Positions 1 through 7,948 of a DNA stretch of 64,000 bases are shown here, one piece after another; positions within the stretch are counted from its first letter, which is position 1; each line of letters opens with the position of its first letter. Under the pieces are notes generated by a model. That model was not told the DNA's origin, ran no database searches, and was given only the letters and a program-made list of their open reading frames with translations. The stretch comes from Companilactobacillus halodurans (lineage in GTDB: Bacteria > Bacillota > Bacilli > Lactobacillales > Lactobacillaceae). Location of the stretch: positions 1 to 64,000 of the forward strand of contig NZ_VDFP01000004.1 in NCBI RefSeq assembly GCF_009600985.1. The letters are read 5' to 3'. The position numbers and the translations under genes are program-made.

Positions 1-42
1 ATATGTATATTACTATAACAACAAAAGGATAAGGACAAAATT

Positions 43-83
43 GGCCGGAAAGACACCGGTAGAATACCGGAATCTTTCCGACC
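43..83. repeat. Two-tier GC-rich hairpin, identity unknown
   Basis: CGGAAAGA (46-53) pairs with TCTTTCCG (73-80). Inside it CCGGTA (56-61) pairs with TACCGG (65-70) across a GAA loop, and the gap is two bases on each side. G43-G44 can also pair with C82-C83. The hairpin is GC-rich in an AT-rich gap and has no U tract, so it is not a simple terminator. It may belong to an RNA that begins outside the window. I match it to no known family. Confidence 0.5.
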
Positions 84-100
84 AACTGATTGCCTAAAAT

Positions 101-152
101 AAACTCCAATTAATGGGGTTCACTTCATTGGAGTATCATGCTTTATTTTTTC
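101..152 (+). terminator. Possible weak terminator hairpin
   Basis: ACTCCAAT pairs with ATTGGAGT around a 16-base loop and a T-rich run follows about ten bases later. The late T run makes it a poor intrinsic terminator. It could end the transcript containing the hairpin at 43-83. Confidence 0.35.
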
Positions 153-247
153 TAAAAAAAAGTGATTTCCATTTATAATTGTCTTATAATAATTTTAATT
201 TACAAAAATTAATAAATGAAATTATTCATTAGAAAGCGGGCCAGCGT

Positions 248-688
248 ATGTGGGAAATCAAAAAATTTTCAGAACTAACAACTAAGGAACTTTTTGAAAT
301 TTTGTATCTTCGTACCAAGATTTTCGTAGTTGATCAAAAAAGAATCTATCAAGAAGTCGACGACCAAGATTTGCATTCCATTCATATTTTTGACATGGTC
401 GACGGAAAAATTGCTGCTTACGCTCGAGTTTTCAGCCAAGATAATAAAGTTAGCTTTGGACGCGTAGTGACTGAACCAAGCTTTCGTGGACAAGGATTAG
501 GCAATGAACTGATGAAACATGTTTTAAAAGTAATTCACGATGAATTTCCTAATAGAGAAATTGAAATAGAGGCTCAAGCCCAAGTTCAAGGTTTCTATGA
601 GAACTTCTCTTTTGAAGCCCAGGGAGATACTTTTATATTTCAACACACTCCCCATATCAAAATGACGCATGCAGCAATATCTGCATAA
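248..688 (+). CDS. ElaA-like GNAT acetyltransferase
   Basis: The 146-residue protein is a single GNAT domain of the size of ElaA. The N-terminal segment LRTKIFVVDQ followed by YQEVDD is typical of ElaA-like proteins, and RGQGLG near residue 81 is the acetyl-CoA pyrophosphate loop. It is a cytoplasmic N-acetyltransferase whose substrate cannot be read from sequence. The ATG follows a purine-rich GAAAGCGGG stretch, and TATAAT copies at 174-179 and 185-190 are possible -10 elements. It is a single-gene unit closed by a strong shared terminator facing the M50 gene. Confidence 0.85.
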   Translation: MWEIKKFSELTTKELFEILYLRTKIFVVDQKRIYQEVDDQDLHSIHIFDMVDGKIAAYARVFSQDNKVSFGRVVTEPSFRGQGLGNELMKHVLKVIHDEFPNREIEIEAQAQVQGFYENFSFEAQGDTFIFQHTPHIKMTHAAISA

Positions 689-727
689 AAAGCCACCAAT
701 TCAGATTTGAATTGGTGGCTTTTTTTA
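688..727. terminator. Bidirectional terminator
   Basis: AGCCACCAATTCA pairs with TGAATTGGTGGCT (stem within 691-720), with A tract before and T tract after. It serves the acetyltransferase on plus and the M50 gene on minus. Confidence 0.9.
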
Positions 728-1567
728 AAGGACGTTAAATAGTCCTAAGATTTTTATTATCACGATAGCTAAAATAATACTCAACAATGCATGAATCATA
801 AACAAAATTGAAAAAGCAACGAAATATACAGAGCCACTGATAACAGCAGTTCTAATATTAAAGACATATAAAAATGAGCCCAATAATATCAGAAAAACTA
901 CCCAAGGCAAAATCCCTTTATTCACCGTTATAAAGTCGTTACGGCTTAGGTCATAGACTGTACTAGCAATCATAATCGTTAAAATAATATAAACGATAAG
1001 CATTCCAAAAGAAGCATTAGAAAAGCTCGATTTTAAATTATCCAAGACCGAATCAAAGATCATCGAAACTGACAATTGAGTATTGATACTCAAGCTTTGA
1101 GCGAGTGACGTCATACTAAATTGGGCCTGCAATAGAAATTTTTGCAAAAAGTACAAGACTAATGAGCACATATAATACGGTGCCAGACCAATAAAGAAAT
1201 TACCCAACATTTGATAGACGTTACGGTCATTATAACGATGGTCGACAGACCCCAACGACCCGGAACGTTTATAATTGAGATTCAATAATTGGACGTGCGT
1301 GACCTGATGACCAAATAAATAAGCAAAAATTGCATGGCCCAGTTCGTGAATCACGACCCCAAGTCCTCCGACGACTAGCTGACTGTTATTGCCCAAATTA
1401 TTAACTAAAACGACTTTTGAATAATGTCCCAACCAAGAAACTAGCAAAGATGTTACATAAGGGACAACTGTAAAAATCACAATAAAGGTTATTACAAAAC
1501 CAAAGTAACTATTCCACAAAACGATTTCTCCTTGCATAATTTTTCTAATTATAACATTGGAAATCAC
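725..1567 (-). CDS. M50-family membrane metalloprotease
   Basis: The 280-residue polytopic protein carries HELGH at residues 74-78, the zinc-binding HExxH motif, at the start of a hydrophobic helix, as in M50 intramembrane proteases. Several hydrophobic segments follow to the C terminus. Family knowledge suggests membrane-embedded peptide cleavage; the substrate is unknown. The apparent start is GTG, and its GTGA overlaps the TGA stop of the AI-2E-type gene by four bases, so the two are translationally coupled. A second-site zinc ligand further downstream is not obvious by eye, so proteolytic activity is inferred. Confidence 0.8.
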   Translation of the reverse strand: MISNVIIRKIMQGEIVLWNSYFGFVITFIVIFTVVPYVTSLLVSWLGHYSKVVLVNNLGNNSQLVVGGLGVVIHELGHAIFAYLFGHQVTHVQLLNLNYKRSGSLGSVDHRYNDRNVYQMLGNFFIGLAPYYMCSLVLYFLQKFLLQAQFSMTSLAQSLSINTQLSVSMIFDSVLDNLKSSFSNASFGMLIVYIILTIMIASTVYDLSRNDFITVNKGILPWVVFLILLGSFLYVFNIRTAVISGSVYFVAFSILFMIHALLSIILAIVIIKILGLFNVL

Positions 1568-2685
1568 TTATTTTGATTTGTTAAACGACGATTTGTTTCA
1601 TTCTTAAGCAATTTATAAATTGTGGCAGCTACTGGTACTCCTAGTAGCATACCAACGATGCCACCAAGTCCGCCACCAACGGTAATGGAAGCTAAGACCC
1701 AGATTCCCGGCAATCCTAATGAAGTTCCAACAACTTTTGGATAAATCAAATTACTTTCAATTTGTTGCAGTACCAAAATGAAAACAACGAATAAAACCGC
1801 TTCTAAGGGCGAATTGACAGCAATGAGTAAGAATCCTACTGCACCACCCATCCAAGCTCCTAAAATAGGAATTAAAGCGGTTATAGCGACGAATGCTCCC
1901 ACAGATAATGCATAAGGAAATCTAAACAAAAGCATTCCTAAAGTACATAAAGTACCTAAGATAATGGCTTCAGTAACTTGACCAACGATAAAGCTAGTAA
2001 ACATTTTATTAGTTGTACTGAGAACATAATGGGTCTTTTTTAAGTGTGATTCTTTCATAAAAGCTCGACTTACACGATCGATTTGTGAAGCCAATTTTTC
2101 TTTGTTACTCAAAATATAAATGGCAAAAGTTATGGCTAAAATAAAATTGACAATTCCCTTACTAATGCCCGTAACAATCTTAAAAGTTGAACCAAAAACG
2201 CCACTAAAACCTGACGATAAGTATTTCATTACCTTCGATTGAACTGAGGTCCAATCGATATTGGTTGATTTGATTTGATCGACTAAGACTGAATCATGAT
2301 TGATTTTTTGAATCGCATTCGACAAATCAGTAAAGAATGTTGGAATCGACTTGAAAAAGCTAGTCAAAGCACTAATAAATTGTGGCAAGACAAGACTGAA
2401 TACCCCTGTCATTACTAAAATAACGATAATCAGAGATAACAGAATTGCTATACCACGTCGCGACTTTTGCAACCACTTCATCTTTGTTTTTGAGAACAAA
2501 TGCTTTTCAATCTTGGCACATAAAATATTCAGAGCATATGCCAAAACAGCTCCTAAAATTAACGGCATAATCACGCCGAGCAGATTTAAGAAGATTTGAT
2601 AAATCTGGCTTGGATAAATTAAAAGAAATAATAATAAAACAGCAATGATTCCATATTTTATAATATTTCGACGATTTATTTCCAT
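1564..2685 (-). CDS. AI-2E/YdbI family transporter
   Basis: The 373-residue protein has the layout of the AI-2E (PerM/YtvI) family: two N-terminal membrane segments, a third helix pair near 70-110, a soluble middle of about 50 residues, then clustered hydrophobic helices with glycine-rich stretches such as GAWMGGAVG and GGGLGGIVGMLLG. Members are membrane efflux or permease proteins with varied and mostly unproven substrates. The start is supported by GGGAG six bases upstream. It is the first gene of a two-gene unit with the M50 protease. Confidence 0.85.
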   Translation of the reverse strand: MEINRRNIIKYGIIAVLLLFLLIYPSQIYQIFLNLLGVIMPLILGAVLAYALNILCAKIEKHLFSKTKMKWLQKSRRGIAILLSLIIVILVMTGVFSLVLPQFISALTSFFKSIPTFFTDLSNAIQKINHDSVLVDQIKSTNIDWTSVQSKVMKYLSSGFSGVFGSTFKIVTGISKGIVNFILAITFAIYILSNKEKLASQIDRVSRAFMKESHLKKTHYVLSTTNKMFTSFIVGQVTEAIILGTLCTLGMLLFRFPYALSVGAFVAITALIPILGAWMGGAVGFLLIAVNSPLEAVLFVVFILVLQQIESNLIYPKVVGTSLGLPGIWVLASITVGGGLGGIVGMLLGVPVAATIYKLLKNETNRRLTNQNK

Positions 2686-2722
2686 ATTGTCTCCCTCTTC
2701 TATTATCTACCCAATATAACAT

Positions 2723-2754
2723 AAAAAAGGACGCCACCAAATGTGTGACGTCCT
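2723..2754 (-). terminator. Terminator of the XRE regulator gene
   Basis: On the minus strand AGGACG and CGTCCT close a hairpin with a GTCACAC/GGTGG-type inner stem, followed by six U residues. It sits just after the stop of the XRE gene. Confidence 0.85.
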
Positions 2755-2770
2755 CGTAGAATCATATTTT

Positions 2771-3634
2771 TTAAGCCTTGTTGCCAACAACCCAACGTTT
2801 GATCAATTCGACTTCTTTTTCGTTTTGATTAAACTCTGAGAATACCAATGCCTTATTCATATAATTCTTAACTTTTTTATTATATCCGTTAACTCGACTC
2901 TCATTCATTGCTAATTGTGCATAAATTCTTGCAATATAATATGTCACATGATTTTGTGCACAAACTTTTACCCCATAATTTAACAAGGTATTAGCTGTTT
3001 CTAAGTCTGTTCGTTCGGAATAGTAAATTGCACAGTAGAAAATAATATTAATATAACGCCATATCTTCGTTACATCGTCAATCGACATTGTATAAATATT
3101 ATTGAAGACCTTGCTGAAATAGTATTCACTCTTTTGATCATCGCCTTGCTTAGCATAAACCATGCCCATGCCAACATATGACAAGAAGGTGAATATTGTT
3201 TCTTCTTGCGTATCTAATTCGGAGATGATTCTATTAAAATCAAAGACCGCATCAAATAAATCTCCATCATCCAAAACGTTTAAATAACCCTTTAAATAGT
3301 AATACTGCATCAAACCTTCTTTGTCATGAATCAAATCATCGACATCAATTGACTGTATGATCTTCCAAGCATCTTTATACTCTTGAATAATCAAGTTAAA
3401 TTCTGCCTTGTTCATTTGTTTCACGACTTTTTGACACTTATTATCTTTAACGCCGATAATACTATCCAAAGATAATCCTAGTCGGTTACATAATTGAATC
3501 AGGATTTTTAGTGAGGGTATTTTACCGTTATTCTCAAATTTACTCAAAGTTGCTTGAGTACAGATACCGTTACTCAATTCCTTTTGAGAGAGACCTAACT
3601 CTTTTCTTTTATCAATAAACGTCTGTATATCCAC
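2771..3634 (-). CDS. XRE regulator with TPR-like C-terminal region (RRNPP-like)
   Basis: Residues about 5-60 form a Cro/CI-type helix-turn-helix (LGLSQKELSNGICTQATLSK). The remaining 220 residues are helical with tyrosine-rich repeats like the TPR domains of PlcR/Rgg/ComR peptide-responsive regulators. Length (287) fits that group. The start appears to be GTG behind AGGGG. No pheromone peptide gene is visible beside it, so peptide control is only an inference. Two copies of the palindrome AATAATTATT lie upstream at 3667-3676 and 3784-3793, but such sites are easy to get by chance in this AT-rich gap. Confidence 0.8.
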   Translation of the reverse strand: MDIQTFIDKRKELGLSQKELSNGICTQATLSKFENNGKIPSLKILIQLCNRLGLSLDSIIGVKDNKCQKVVKQMNKAEFNLIIQEYKDAWKIIQSIDVDDLIHDKEGLMQYYYLKGYLNVLDDGDLFDAVFDFNRIISELDTQEETIFTFLSYVGMGMVYAKQGDDQKSEYYFSKVFNNIYTMSIDDVTKIWRYINIIFYCAIYYSERTDLETANTLLNYGVKVCAQNHVTYYIARIYAQLAMNESRVNGYNKKVKNYMNKALVFSEFNQNEKEVELIKRWVVGNKA

Positions 3635-3822
3635 GCCATCGCCCCTATATATAATTATTTTATATCAATAATTATTTTAATTATATACCCACATCTCAGC
3701 CTTGTCATTTCTGTTTAGACTTGTTAGACGAATCGTATCTCATTTAAATATCTTACCATATGATATATAGAATAGTATTCATAAATAATTATTCCTATAG
3801 TGAATAATCAAGTCTTTTTATG

Positions 3823-3854
3823 ACAAAAAAAATTGGAATTTCTTCCAATTTTTA
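3823..3854 (-). terminator. Terminator of the glycine-betaine operon
   Basis: TTGGAA (3833-3838) pairs with TTCCAA (3843-3848), flanked by A and T runs. On minus it ends in eight U residues just after the binding-protein stop. Confidence 0.85.
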
Positions 3855-3860
3855 AGAAGC

Positions 3861-4772
3861 TTATTTATTTTTTAAATCATTGTAGGAATTAATCTTAGTC
3901 ATATAAGTTGGAACTGCTAGACCAACCTTTGCGCCTTCAAGATTTGCTCCAAGATCTTCAACTTGATTCTTGTAATCAGCGTAGAATTTAGCCGAAGTCT
4001 TAGGTAACCAAGCACTCACGGTAGCATCAGCAGCTTTAGTAGCAACTGAAGCCCAAACAGGTTGCATTTCCATTGACTGAATCGTAACATTATAGCCTTT
4101 GTCTCGCAAGACTTGAGCAATAACGTTAGTTGAAGCAATTTCAGAATCCCAAGCAACATAAGTTAACTTGATTGATTTTTTACCAGTGGCTTTATTTACA
4201 CCCTTAGTCCACCTATCAACAGTCTTCTTATTTTTCTTGATCCACTGCTTAGCAGCAGTCTTTGGAGATTTACCAGCATTTACTTCCAACATAACATCAG
4301 ACATTTGTGATGGTGTCCAGTGGAATTGATCCAAAATCTTATAGGCTCCTGGAGAATCTTTCTTCAAGCCCTTACGAACAATCGTACTGATATGTTCAGC
4401 TTTTCCATAAACATTCTTAGGATCTTTTAAAAATTTCAACTTATATTTTTTAAACATCCAGTGTGGTTGCCAACCGGTAATCACAATGGCTTGTTTATTT
4501 TTATAAGCTTTATCTAAAGTACTAGTCATCGCAGAAGTTGAACTTGGTTGTAGTTGCCATTTATTGCTTCCACCCAAATGATACTTCTTGATAGCTGTTT
4601 GAGTAGTACTCATTTCACCAGCACCAGCATCGATACCAGTGATTGTGTAATTCACTTGAGGCCCCAATTTTTCCTTACTGTTATATGGAGCTGTTTCAGA
4701 ACTGCATGCGGAAATAATTGGGATAATTAGTATTGCTAATAAGAAAAGTTTGATAAACTTTTGTTTTTTCAA
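3861..4772 (-). CDS. Glycine-betaine/quaternary amine ABC transporter binding lipoprotein
   Basis: The 303-residue lipoprotein has a short basic N terminus, a hydrophobic stretch and a lipobox IISAC with Cys23. The body matches OpuAC/ProX-type binding proteins, including GWQPHWMF and the tryptophan-containing segments that form the aromatic cage for betaine-like ligands (VSAWLPKT, YVAWDSE). It would bind osmolytes outside the membrane and hand them to the permease encoded ten bases upstream. It is the last gene of the ATPase-permease-binding protein operon. Exact ligand (betaine, carnitine, choline) is not resolved. Confidence 0.9.
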   Translation of the reverse strand: MKKQKFIKLFLLAILIIPIISACSSETAPYNSKEKLGPQVNYTITGIDAGAGEMSTTQTAIKKYHLGGSNKWQLQPSSTSAMTSTLDKAYKNKQAIVITGWQPHWMFKKYKLKFLKDPKNVYGKAEHISTIVRKGLKKDSPGAYKILDQFHWTPSQMSDVMLEVNAGKSPKTAAKQWIKKNKKTVDRWTKGVNKATGKKSIKLTYVAWDSEIASTNVIAQVLRDKGYNVTIQSMEMQPVWASVATKAADATVSAWLPKTSAKFYADYKNQVEDLGANLEGAKVGLAVPTYMTKINSYNDLKNK

Positions 4773-4782
4773 AAAATCCCTC

Positions 4783-5649
4783 CTAGTTCTTTCTGCGGTT
4801 TCTTGTCAATGATTGTGTCAATCTATCAAGAATAATAGCCAAGATAACGATTGACAAACCGGCAGCAAATCCGTTACCAGCATCGTTTCTACCAACGGCG
4901 AAGTAAACTTCAGTACCAAGTCCCATGGCACCGATCATAGAAGCAATAACAACCATAGATAGTGAAAGCATCATACTTTGGTTGACACCAGCCATTAAAC
5001 TTGTCTTGGCAATTGGCAATTCAACCTTAAATAATTTTTGCCATTCAGTGGATCCAAAGGAATCCGCAGCTTCAATCAATTCATTTGGTACTTCACGAAT
5101 ACCCATATTAGTCATACGAACTGTTGGTGGCATAGCAAAGATAACTGAAGCTACGATACCAGGAACCATACCAATACCGAACAAGGCAACAGCAGGAATC
5201 AAATAAACGAAGGCTGGCATTGTCTGCATAAAGTCAAGGATAGGTTTCAAGATAATCTCGGCAATATGGCTCTTAGCCATCAAAATACCTAATGGAATAC
5301 CAATAACAATGGCAATCAAACTAGCTGTTAAAACCAAGGTTAAAGTTTGAGTCATGTCACGCCAGTAATTTAAGTTCCAAATCAATAGTAGACCTAGAAA
5401 CTCAAATACTATTAAGCCCCAATTTTGTTTGTCTCGATTGACAAACAAAGTTAATGCCAAAATTATAACAATAAATAACCAGATTGGAATTAAATCGAAG
5501 ACCCATTGAAAGGCATTGTTGATTCCTCCAATAAAGTTAGTAATTGCATTGAAAAAGCCTGTAAACTTAACTAACCAATCGACGAAACCATCGATCCAAT
5601 CAGCTAACGGAAGCTTGGGAATGCTGGCCAATAATAAAAGACTATTCAA
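4783..5649 (-). CDS. Glycine-betaine ABC transporter permease
   Basis: The 288-residue membrane protein has about six to seven helices and the binding-protein-dependent permease (EAA) loop, seen as EAADSFGSTEWQKLFKVELP. It resembles ProW/OpuAB, with an N-terminal amphipathic and membrane segment before the core. It forms the channel for osmolyte import with the ATPase and lipoprotein. Its start overlaps the ATPase stop by eight bases, giving translational coupling. Confidence 0.9.
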   Translation of the reverse strand: MNSLLLLASIPKLPLADWIDGFVDWLVKFTGFFNAITNFIGGINNAFQWVFDLIPIWLFIVIILALTLFVNRDKQNWGLIVFEFLGLLLIWNLNYWRDMTQTLTLVLTASLIAIVIGIPLGILMAKSHIAEIILKPILDFMQTMPAFVYLIPAVALFGIGMVPGIVASVIFAMPPTVRMTNMGIREVPNELIEAADSFGSTEWQKLFKVELPIAKTSLMAGVNQSMMLSLSMVVIASMIGAMGLGTEVYFAVGRNDAGNGFAAGLSIVILAIILDRLTQSLTRNRRKN

Positions 5650-6856
5650 AATCGCTCACCTCATTTCCTGCTAAGGCACCAAGAACAGCACCACGGACAA
5701 TAATACCTTTCAATTGCTTCTTGTCATTAACGACAGCAAATGGAATACCTGTTTGTGAAATATCATCCATTAAGTCAGAGATTGGTGTATCTTCAGAAGT
5801 TGTTGGAACCTTATCTTGAATAATAGGTTTCATATCCCCTTTCTTTTCACGAACTAGCTTGATAACATCGTTGGCATCAACGACACCAATCAATTTACGT
5901 TCGTTGTTAATGATATAAGCTGTTGAAACTTCATTAGCTCTCATCATCTTCAAAGTCAAAAGTGGACCAGCTTTTTCGATATTGATTGTCATTGGACGAA
6001 TCATAACGTTACCAGCTGTCAAGACCTTACTTCTATCAACGTTTTCAATGAATTCTTCAACATATTCGTTGGCTGGATGAGTCAAAATATCTTCAGGAGT
6101 ACCAGTTTGAACAACACGGGCATCCTTCATAATCATGATTCGATCACCAAGCTTCAAAGCTTCATTCAAATCGTGACTGATAAAAATAATTGTCTTATGT
6201 AATCTGTCCTGAATATCCAAGAGTTGATCTTGCATATCAGTTCTGTTCAATGGATCTAGAGCTGAGAAAGCCTCATCCATCAATAGTATTTCGGGATCGT
6301 TCGCTAAAGCACGAGCCAATCCGACACGTTGTTGCATACCACCAGATAATTGATCAGGATACTCATCGTTATATCCAGTAATACCAACAGTTTCAAGTGC
6401 TTCATTGGCTTTTTTATCACGAGTTTCTTTATCTACTCCCTGAATTTCCAAACCATATGATGCATTATCCAAAACGGTTCTATTTGGTAACAAACCGAAG
6501 TTTTGGAAAACCATACTCATTTTCTTACGACGAACATCACGAAGTTTCTTTTTATCCATCTTCATGACACTTTCGCCATCAATCAATACTTCACCCTCAG
6601 TGGGCTCAATAAGACGATTGACCATTCTTACTAATGTTGATTTACCACTACCAGAAAGACCCATGATAACGAATATCTCACCATCATTAATCTTAAAGTT
6701 TGCTCGATCAACACCAATAGTGGCGCCTGTTTCCTTGAGAATTTCTGCTTTACTTTTGCCTTGACGGCTTAACTCTTTAGCTTTGTTAATGTGCTTACCA
6801 AAGATTTTTGTTAAGTTCTTGACTTCTACTTTTGCAGTACCCTTATTAGTACTCAT
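5642..6856 (-). CDS. Glycine-betaine ABC transporter ATP-binding protein with CBS pair
   Basis: I place the start at 6856 (protein begins MSTNKGT, 404 residues) because GGGGGA lies just upstream; a longer frame back to 6889 has no such site. Walker A GLSGSGKST is at residues 66-74, the signature is LSGGMQQR and Walker B ends LLMDEAFSALD. Two C-terminal CBS domains follow, as in ProV/OpuAA, where they sense ionic strength or c-di-AMP in related transporters. It energises uptake and is first in its operon. Regulation probably lies in the long upstream gap at 6857-7287. Confidence 0.92.
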   Translation of the reverse strand: MSTNKGTAKVEVKNLTKIFGKHINKAKELSRQGKSKAEILKETGATIGVDRANFKINDGEIFVIMGLSGSGKSTLVRMVNRLIEPTEGEVLIDGESVMKMDKKKLRDVRRKKMSMVFQNFGLLPNRTVLDNASYGLEIQGVDKETRDKKANEALETVGITGYNDEYPDQLSGGMQQRVGLARALANDPEILLMDEAFSALDPLNRTDMQDQLLDIQDRLHKTIIFISHDLNEALKLGDRIMIMKDARVVQTGTPEDILTHPANEYVEEFIENVDRSKVLTAGNVMIRPMTINIEKAGPLLTLKMMRANEVSTAYIINNERKLIGVVDANDVIKLVREKKGDMKPIIQDKVPTTSEDTPISDLMDDISQTGIPFAVVNDKKQLKGIIVRGAVLGALAGNEVSDFE

Positions 6857-7287
6857 TAAATCCCCCATTCTTGGAATTGAAATAAACATACTTTCCTATG
6901 TTCATTATTTAGGAATAAAAAAGCTGTTATTTAACTTCATAAATAACAACGACCCTTATTACCCTAACAAATATAATTTGTATAGGCAAATAATTGGATT
7001 AATTTTAAGCAGTATAGTTGGAAAACAATTCCATTTTTATTTTTAAAAAGCAGCTTAAGAATCCCTTAGCATCAAGGTTTTTAGCTGATGGTCAAAAACA
7101 AATATTTTTATTTTCAAAAAAATATTCTCACCGTTTATCTTTGTAACCGTTTTCTTGGTTATGAATACATAAAGAAAATTTAGTAATATTTATTCCTGTA
7201 CTATATTTTTTATAATAGCAGGTTATAAACCATTTTTAAAATTATAACCTTTATTAATTTAAATTTTATTTAAAAGTTGAGCCGCCA
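6857..7287 (-). promoter_or_regulatory. Upstream region of the betaine operon with several hairpins
   Basis: No gene is visible here. Read on minus it holds: an inverted repeat AGGTTATAA/TTATAACCT (7220-7250); a two-tier hairpin (7051-7087) followed by five U; a TATACT -10 candidate (7011-7016) with the dyad TGGAATTGTTTTCCA (7019-7033) in its spacer; and a 9-bp hairpin (6925-6948) followed by six U, only about 70 bases before the ATPase start. The last one would sit in the leader of a transcript from the TATACT site, as an attenuator would. The -35 is poor and I do not recognise a riboswitch class. Confidence 0.45.
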
Positions 7288-7326
7288 AAAAAAATAGAGT
7301 AATTTCACTAATATAGGAAGTTACTC
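7288..7326 (-). terminator. Terminator of the MerR gene
   Basis: GAGTAA (7297-7302) pairs with TTACTC (7321-7326) and on minus the stem is followed by TATTTTTTTT. Confidence 0.75.
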
Positions 7327-7343
7327 AAAAAAGCAGTAAATAT

Positions 7344-7760
7344 TTAATCTCTTTTCATATTTTTCTTGACGAATTTTTCAGTTCCATCAATTCTAGCTTG
7401 ACCATAGTATTCACATTTAAAATTAACAACATCTAAAGTTTCTTGTAATTGATCCATTTGACTTAAAACTGACTTACGCAACTCATGAAACATTTCCAAG
7501 CGTTTATCCAAAGTCGAATCGCCCTCAAGCACCCAAGCTGTAAATTGCTTAATATCCTTAATTGGCATCCCGGCATTTTTCAAACACTCAACCATATTCA
7601 ATGAGTCAAGATTAGCTTTTGTAAAACGACGAACACCAGAACTGTTCTTTTTTAAATTAGGAATGAGTCCCTCTTTATCGTAATAACGGATTGTTGGCAC
7701 TGATAAGTGGAACTTTTCGGCTGCTTCGCTAATTGAATAAGTTACCATCATTTCTTCCAT
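7344..7760 (-). CDS. MerR-family transcriptional regulator
   Basis: The 138-residue protein opens with the MerR winged helix (YSISEAAEKFHLSVPTIRYYDKEGLIP, residues about 7-33, quoted here in parts as SVPTIRYYDK) and continues with a coiled-coil dimer helix. There is no metal-binding cysteine cluster at the C terminus, so it is of the effector-unknown YhdM/AdhR type. The ATG is set by GGAGG seven bases upstream. It is a single gene with its own terminator. A MerR-like dyad in its promoter (7785-7804) suggests self-regulation; its other targets are not evident. Confidence 0.85.
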   Translation of the reverse strand: MEEMMVTYSISEAAEKFHLSVPTIRYYDKEGLIPNLKKNSSGVRRFTKANLDSLNMVECLKNAGMPIKDIKQFTAWVLEGDSTLDKRLEMFHELRKSVLSQMDQLQETLDVVNFKCEYYGQARIDGTEKFVKKNMKRD

Positions 7761-7784
7761 AAATTTTCCTCCGAATTCTCTTAA

Positions 7785-7804
7785 ACCTAAAGTTAAATTC
7801 AGGT
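7785..7804 (-). promoter_or_regulatory. Possible MerR operator
   Basis: A 20-base imperfect dyad (ACCT at 7785-7788, AGGT at 7801-7804, eight of ten pairs matching) precedes the MerR gene. On minus it is followed by TTAAGA, a possible -10, as expected for MerR promoters with a long spacer. The -35 is weak. Confidence 0.4.
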
Positions 7805-7864
7805 GATGAGATGATTTTATAACTTATTTAATTGAAATACAAAAATATATAATTTGCGAATATC

Positions 7865-7910
7865 AAAAAAGACTATCAAATTCCAAATTGGAAAAATTTG
7901 ATAGTCTTTT
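7865..7910 (-). terminator. Terminator of the dlt operon
   Basis: GACTATCAAATT (7871-7882) pairs with AATTTGATAGTC (7895-7906). T runs occur on both strands, and on minus the site follows dltD. Confidence 0.88.
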
Positions 7911-7948
7911 AATTTTTGTAAATTTAAAACGAGCTAATGCCTTATTTT

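Noticed and set aside
3667..3793. Two AATAATTATT palindromes as operators of the XRE regulator
   Set aside because: They are made of A and T only, in a very AT-rich gap, and could be there by chance; kept as a remark only.
6857..7287. A c-di-AMP (ydaO) riboswitch before the betaine operon
   Set aside because: I could not find the conserved aptamer strings; only generic hairpins are visible.
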